Assembly: GCA_964405325.1 (NCBI GenBank)
Contig: CAYONM010000139.1
Span: forward strand, 1-10,025
Reading direction: 5' to 3'
Length of the DNA: 10,025 bases
From: CAYONM01 sp964405325
Lineage (GTDB): Bacteria; Planctomycetota; UBA11346
Shown: positions 6,641-10,025 of the stretch, piece after piece
Numbering within the stretch: position 1 is the first letter of the stretch
How the letters are laid out: each line of letters begins with the position of its first letter
Translations under genes and position numbers: made by a program
The notes under the pieces: generated by a model
What the model was told of the DNA's origin: nothing
Seen by the model: only the letters and a program-made list of their open reading frames with translations
The model's database searches: none

Positions 6641-7423
6641 TTACACTCGGAAGCGGTCGATAAAGCCGATGTTGGCCTGCTGGAGATCGAGCACGGTCAG
6701 GAAGTCGGTGCAGTTGAATTCCGGATCGATGATTGGTCGCTGCGAGACCTTGGCCCCGGCGCGCAAATAACTGCGCAGCAGGGGTGGCATCAGTTCTTGC
6801 ACTCGATCCTCGTCGGTCTGGGTCCAGGTTCGCCGCCACAGGCTGGTGTGATCAAGGGTGCGGATGCGACAATGCAGCAGCGGTTCGATGTGATCGTCAT
6901 CCAGTTGCATATGATATCGCCGGAACCAGGTGACCAGGCGGACGATGTCGACCGGGTCGGTGGTATCGATGGACGAGCAGCCGAAGAGGAAGCGGCAGCC
7001 AGTGGCCACAACATACTCGCAGATGCCACGGAACAGCCCGATCAGCGACAGATTGGAGCGCCATTCTCGGCGCAGGCAGGCGCGCCCCAGTTCCACTTTG
7101 GTGCCGGACATGGCCACCAGGTTGTCGATCTGGAATTCGGTCGACGAGTAGAAATCGTCGATCGTTTCGCCGCGGATGAAGCGATAGGTGCCCACCAGTA
7201 GACCATCGTGCTGCTGATCATACAGCAGTAGGTGATCGGCGCGGTCATCAAACTGGTCCTCGTCCAGGCCGATATCGGCCTGTCGGCCTTGCCATTCGTG
7301 GCAGAAGACCTCGTAGCGCAGGGCCTGGGCGGCACGACGTTCAGCGTCGTTGCTCGCCAAGGTGATGCGGAATCGACGCCAGAGGAAATCCACCTGAACG
7401 GGCGCGGAAACAGAGGCCGCCAT
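6641..7423 (-). CDS. olsB: L-ornithine N-alpha-acyltransferase (OlsB-like, GNAT fold)
   Basis: A 260-residue protein resembling OlsB, which transfers a 3-hydroxyacyl group from acyl-ACP to the alpha-amino group of ornithine, the first step of ornithine lipid synthesis. Family phrases seen in order: QALRYEVF (33-40), DEDQFDDRADHLLLYD (54-69), LVGTYRFIRG (76-85), FYSSTEFQID (91-100), KVELGRACLRREWR (109-122) and RFLFGCSSID (144-153). Start choice: the ATG at 7423 has GGGAG five bases before it, and the protein then begins shortly before the conserved core; longer in-frame starts near 7501 and 7528 add a tail with no family likeness. It is the first gene of the minus-strand run; olsA follows after the inverted-repeat element. 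Related GNAT proteins with other acceptors exist, but pairing with a PlsC-type enzyme makes the ornithine assignment good. Confidence 0.88.
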   Translation of the reverse strand: MAASVSAPVQVDFLWRRFRITLASNDAERRAAQALRYEVFCHEWQGRQADIGLDEDQFDDRADHLLLYDQQHDGLLVGTYRFIRGETIDDFYSSTEFQIDNLVAMSGTKVELGRACLRREWRSNLSLIGLFRGICEYVVATGCRFLFGCSSIDTTDPVDIVRLVTWFRRYHMQLDDDHIEPLLHCRIRTLDHTSLWRRTWTQTDEDRVQELMPPLLRSYLRAGAKVSQRPIIDPEFNCTDFLTVLDLQQANIGFIDRFRV

Positions 7424-7708
7424 GCTGGCTCCCGAAAGGCAAACGGTCGATCCGGAACCGAGCCGGCGAGTCCGATGCAACGAAGGTGAAAAAGGCCACA
7501 TGATCTTGCCACCAGGGGCTCTGGCCAATGAAACGTGAATGAAGAACGAGCAAAGTTTCGACTCGTTTCGCAGCTGTCCATCGTCAGCTGCAAGCTGCCA
7601 GCCAACTGTCCCAGCACCTTGCCGGACGTGCTTGGCTTCCTACCCTGCGCGTCCGGTCTGGCCCCCGGAGTGCTCCGCCCGCGCTTGGCACAAGGAGAGG
7701 AACCAGTC
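7424..7708. promoter_or_regulatory. Divergent intergenic region between olsB (minus) and the sugar kinase (plus)
   Basis: The 285 bases must hold promoters for both directions. I see no -35/-10 pair convincing enough to place. Two CAGCTG sites (7571-7576 and 7585-7590) lie 14 bases apart, which might be a paired binding site but are short and palindromic by nature. AAGGAGAGG (7692-7700) is the strong ribosome binding site of the sugar kinase. No coding sequence is apparent. Confidence 0.5.
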
Positions 7709-8806
7709 ATGCATAGCATCCCCCTGAAATCCGCTGACAGCTGTCTCTGGGACGAGGTGTCCCTGAGCGAGGTGATGATCCGCTTCGATCCGGGCGACAG
7801 CCGCATCCATACCAGTCGGCAATTCACCGCTTGGGAAGGCGGCGGCGAGTACAACGTCGCCCGCGGTCTACGGCGTTGTTTCAACCAGCGCACCGCGGTG
7901 GTGACCAGCATCGTCGACAATCAGGTCGGTCGTTTGTTGGAAGACCTGATGCTCCAGGGTGGCGTCGACCTGCGGCACGTCCGCTGGGTGGACTTCGACG
8001 GCCTTGGCCGTGCCTGTCGCAACGGCCTGAACTTCACCGAGGCCGGCTACGGCCTGCGCGGTGCGGTCGGCTGCTCCGATCGTGGGCACACCGCCGCCTC
8101 GCAGCTGAAGCTCGGTGACATCGATTGGGAACAGATCTTCGCTCGCGAGGGTGCGCGCTGGTTCCACTGCGGTGGCATCTTTGCCGCGCTCTCGGCCACG
8201 ACGCCCGAGGTGGTGATTGAAGCCATGGAATGCGCCCAGGCCAACGGCACCATCATCAGCTACGACCTGAACTATCGTCCCAGCCTGTGGAAGGAATTTG
8301 GCGGTCAGGCCCAGGCCCAGGCCATCAACCGTCGCATTGCGCCGTTGGTGGATGTGATGATCGGCAACGAAGAGGACTTCACCGCCTGCCTTGGCTACGA
8401 GATCGAAGGCGTCGACGAGAACCTCACCAAACTCGATCCCACCGGTTTCAAGGAAATGATCACCCGTGTCGTGGCCGATTTCCCCAATTTCAAGGCGGTT
8501 GCCACCACCCTACGCCAGGCGCACACCGCGTCGGTCAACGGCTGGAGTGCGATTGTTTATCATGATGGCGAATTTCATCAGGCCCAGACCCGCGACTGTT
8601 GGATCTACGACCGCGTCGGCGGTGGCGACAGTTTCGCCTCGGGGCTGATCTATGGTTTCCTGGTCGGTAAAACTGCTGCCGAAGCGGTGGAATACGGCGC
8701 CGCCCACGGTGCTCTGGCCATGACCACCCCGGGTGACACCTCCATGGTCAGCCTGAAGGAAGTGGAGCGTTTGGTTGCCGGCGGTGGGGCTCGCGTCCAG
8801 CGCTGA
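7709..8806 (+). CDS. kdgK: PfkB-family sugar kinase, probably 2-keto-3-deoxygluconate kinase (KdgK)
   Basis: A 365-residue ribokinase/PfkB-family kinase, likely phosphorylating 2-keto-3-deoxygluconate to KDPG with ATP in the cytoplasm, a late step in uronic acid breakdown. Visible: SLSEVMIRFDPG (18-29), the sugar-binding WEGGGEYNVARGLRR (42-56), DLNYRPSLWK (186-195), GNEED (219-223) and the second PfkB signature DRVGGGDSFASG (301-312), where D307 is the catalytic base. It is longer than classical KdgK (~310), matching a subgroup I recall annotated as 2-keto-3-deoxygluconate kinase in planctomycetes and similar polymer degraders. The ATG at 7709 has AAGGAGAGG with eight bases between. Neighbouring sulfatase remnant and beta-helix protein support a polysaccharide role. 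Other sugars (fructose, ribose-like) cannot be ruled out; the expected KDPG aldolase gene is not next to it. Confidence 0.88.
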   Translation: MHSIPLKSADSCLWDEVSLSEVMIRFDPGDSRIHTSRQFTAWEGGGEYNVARGLRRCFNQRTAVVTSIVDNQVGRLLEDLMLQGGVDLRHVRWVDFDGLGRACRNGLNFTEAGYGLRGAVGCSDRGHTAASQLKLGDIDWEQIFAREGARWFHCGGIFAALSATTPEVVIEAMECAQANGTIISYDLNYRPSLWKEFGGQAQAQAINRRIAPLVDVMIGNEEDFTACLGYEIEGVDENLTKLDPTGFKEMITRVVADFPNFKAVATTLRQAHTASVNGWSAIVYHDGEFHQAQTRDCWIYDRVGGGDSFASGLIYGFLVGKTAAEAVEYGAAHGALAMTTPGDTSMVSLKEVERLVAGGGARVQR

Positions 8807-8820
8807 CGCCTTCGTTATCA

Positions 8821-8839
8821 GAGGGGGCGCTGCCCCCTC
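8821..8839 (+). terminator. GC-rich hairpin after the sugar kinase gene
   Basis: Stem GAGGGGGC / GCCCCCTC, eight perfect pairs with a three-base loop, starting 14 bases past the kinase stop. Position and stability fit a transcription end or an RNA-protecting stem, but there is no U tract, so it is not a standard intrinsic terminator. It is also the first of several hairpins in the block that follows. Confidence 0.5.
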
Positions 8840-8947
8840 GCGCCTCCGGCGCACCCGCCAGCCGGGCTCCGGTCCCACGCTCCTCCGTCGCGGTTCGCTC
8901 GCTGCGCGAGCGTTTTGGGCGGCGCTTCGCGCATTTTACGCCCAAAA
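8821..8947. repeat. Block of back-to-back hairpins, possible interspersed repeat element
   Basis: Four stems follow one another: 8821-8839 (8 bp), 8840-8852 (GCGCC/GGCGC), 8896-8912 (CGCTCGC/GCGAGCG) and 8913-8947 (TTTTGGGCG/CGCCCAAAA enclosing GCGC-TTC-GCGC). The third and fourth touch with no base between, as do the first and second. The stretch is not plausibly coding, and differs from both flanks. It lies exactly between the kinase gene and a sulfatase-like fragment, so it may be an inserted or rearranged repeat element that marks the breakpoint. Confidence 0.6.
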
Positions 8948-8980
8948 CCACCGCTCGGTCGGACGACTTCGCGCTTGGAC

Positions 8981-9136
8981 GCGCTCGCTGGCCTGGCCGA
9001 GCAGCACCCGGAGCGGGTCCGTGAATTGCATGATTTCATCAAGGTCAAGCAAAACGAAGACGGTGCCTTGATTCCCGAGCCCAATCCGAATTGGACGGAG
9101 GAGGTGCCGACGGTTGCGAATAATGCCTACGATTGA
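8981..9136 (+). pseudogene. C-terminal remnant of a sulfatase-like gene
   Basis: The frame ending at the TGA of 9134-9136 reads LAEQHPERVRELHDF, then a further 35 residues ending PTVANNAYD. The first phrase is the usual closing helix of arylsulfatases of the alkaline-phosphatase fold (patterns like DLAxxHPExVxxL). Nothing resembling the rest of a sulfatase (about 450 residues, with the CxPSR maturation site) lies upstream; the frame runs instead into the hairpin block. I read this as the leftover end of a deleted or disrupted gene. The left border is approximate. A short intact gene with a start near 8915 is formally open, but its first 22 residues come from the hairpin block and look meaningless. 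The sulfatase link rests on one motif and is moderately sure. Confidence 0.6.
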
Positions 9137-9255
9137 TGCGGGACGGTCGGTACCTTCGACCCAGCCAATGCCATGGAATGGCTTTAGCAATCCCTAACAA
9201 GAAGAGCGCAAGCGGCGGTCTTGTATTGGCTTGGGTGGTCTACGACAGTTGACCG
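9137..9255. other. Intergenic stretch upstream of the beta-helix gene
   Basis: These 119 bases hold no gene. An imperfect palindrome centred on CCATGG (9163-9183, outer arms AGCCA/TGGCT) may be a weak terminator or binding site. TTGTAT near 9220 is a possible -35 box, but no good -10 lies at the proper distance, and no clear Shine-Dalgarno site precedes the next gene. Confidence 0.4.
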
Positions 9256-10025
9256 ATGCGGTATACTCGATCATCACGGACCATCATCCTGCACACTGCC
9301 TGTTTGTTGCTTGGTGCTTACGGCCTGAACGCCCAGGACGCTTGCACGCCGGGTGCGATACAACGGGAAGCACCAACCCTGATCAGCCTGGGATTCCAGT
9401 GGTCGATCAGTGGTGATGCCAACGAGAACGCCAGCGTCCAGGTCCGCTATCGACCGGCAGGTAGCAAGGCCTGGCGGGAGTTTCTGCCGCTGGCTCGCTG
9501 TGGCCGGGGGCGCGAGGTCAATTACGGTTTTGGCAATTTTGCTGATCCGGCGCACCAGGCGCTGCGTTATCGTATTCCCGATTCCTTCACCGGATCGATC
9601 TTCGATCTGGAGCCGGATACCGCCTACGAGGTGGAGTTGATCCTGCAGGATCCTGACGGCGTCAACGGCGAGGCCCGCCGGCTGCTGCAGCTGCGTACCC
9701 GCGCCGAACCGCAGCCCTTCGCCGATGGCTTGGTCCGGCATGTCTACCCGAATGGCTACCAGGGTGAGCGCGAACAGCCTGCCTACAACAGCATTATGCA
9801 CGCGGTCAACGGCTTCGGGCCCTGGTGTGACTGCTACCAGACCGTGCATCCGGCTGCCGCCGAACCGGGGACCATCATCAAGTTGCATGGCGGAATTTAT
9901 CGCAGTGATCGTAATAATTATCGTGAGCCCAACGTGCTGTGGCAGCACGGCACCCACACCCTGATCGCCGATGGCGAGCCGGATAAGCCCATTGCCATTG
10001 TGCCTGCTGGTGATGGCGAGGTGAT
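9256..10025 (+). CDS. Secreted fibronectin-III plus parallel beta-helix protein, possible polysaccharide lyase or binding protein (partial, 3' end outside window)
   Basis: The first 256 residues of a longer exported protein. A signal peptide is seen: basic MRYTRSSRT, hydrophobic IILHTACLLLGAYG, likely cut at about residue 27 (GLNAQ-D). Residues 38-149 look like a fibronectin type III domain (FQWSISGD, VQVRYRPAG, the phrase LEPDTAYEVEL at 118-128). From about 203 the pattern GTIIKLHGGIYRSDR and DGEPDKPIAIVPAGDGEV matches the entry coils of right-handed parallel beta-helix proteins, the fold of pectate lyases and chondroitinase B. Catalytic residues would lie beyond the window, so enzyme activity is inferred only. 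The ATG at 9256 is the first in frame (a stop lies two codons upstream) and gives the signal peptide, though its ribosome binding site is poor. Neighbouring KDG kinase and sulfatase remnant fit polysaccharide degradation. Confidence 0.85.
   Translation, partial: MRYTRSSRTIILHTACLLLGAYGLNAQDACTPGAIQREAPTLISLGFQWSISGDANENASVQVRYRPAGSKAWREFLPLARCGRGREVNYGFGNFADPAHQALRYRIPDSFTGSIFDLEPDTAYEVELILQDPDGVNGEARRLLQLRTRAEPQPFADGLVRHVYPNGYQGEREQPAYNSIMHAVNGFGPWCDCYQTVHPAAAEPGTIIKLHGGIYRSDRNNYREPNVLWQHGTHTLIADGEPDKPIAIVPAGDGEV

Noticed and set aside
8915..9136. An intact 73-residue gene
   Set aside because: The first third is hairpin-block DNA read as protein, and the rest resembles only the end of a sulfatase, so a remnant is the better reading.
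9274..9957. A 227-codon open frame on the minus strand
   Set aside because: Antisense to the FnIII/beta-helix gene, which has a signal peptide and recognisable domain phrases.
1..10025. tRNA, rRNA, CRISPR array, transposase, integrase or phage genes
   Set aside because: Looked for and none seen; the only mobile-like signals are the inverted-repeat element and the hairpin block.

Overview
The window looks like chromosomal DNA of a free-living, GC-rich Gram-negative bacterium with unusual envelope and polysaccharide genes. The gene content fits the planctomycete / PVC group best: a separate long PurQ, a membrane Ser/Thr kinase with PspC domains, a coiled-coil membrane protein of a type I recall from planctomycetes, a sulfatase remnant, a KdgK-type sugar kinase, a secreted beta-helix protein and ornithine-lipid genes. 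This is a judgement from gene content and remembered family likenesses; no database search was possible.

Layout. Positions 1-3248 (minus strand) hold a small membrane protein, a membrane-anchored coiled-coil protein, and a large zinc-ribbon Ser/Thr kinase with two PspC-like domains and many membrane segments, which runs off the left edge. I read these as a membrane/envelope-stress signalling group. Positions 3249-3466 are intergenic, with a strong perfect-palindrome terminator (3412-3446) and a separate 12-bp palindrome (3336-3347). Positions 3467-7423 (minus strand) read in transcription order: olsB-like N-acyltransferase, a ~132-bp imperfect inverted-repeat element, olsA/plsC-like O-acyltransferase, purQ, and a secreted protein of tandem Ig-like units. 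The terminator at 3412-3446 ends this run. The two acyltransferases together would make ornithine lipids, phosphorus-free membrane lipids.

Positions 7424-7708 form a divergent promoter region. On the plus strand follow a PfkB-family sugar kinase (probably 2-keto-3-deoxygluconate kinase, 7709-8806), a cluster of back-to-back hairpins (8821-8947), a fragment resembling the C-terminus of a sulfatase (about 8981-9136), and the start of a secreted fibronectin-III plus parallel beta-helix protein (9256 to the right edge). KDG kinase, sulfatase remnant and a lyase-like beta-helix protein next to each other suggest a locus for breaking down uronic-acid-containing, perhaps sulfated, polysaccharide, now partly decayed.

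No tRNA, rRNA, CRISPR array, transposase or phage gene was seen. The points most worth following are the kinase/PspC/coiled-coil group, the inverted-repeat element between the ornithine-lipid genes, and the decayed sulfatase behind the hairpin cluster.
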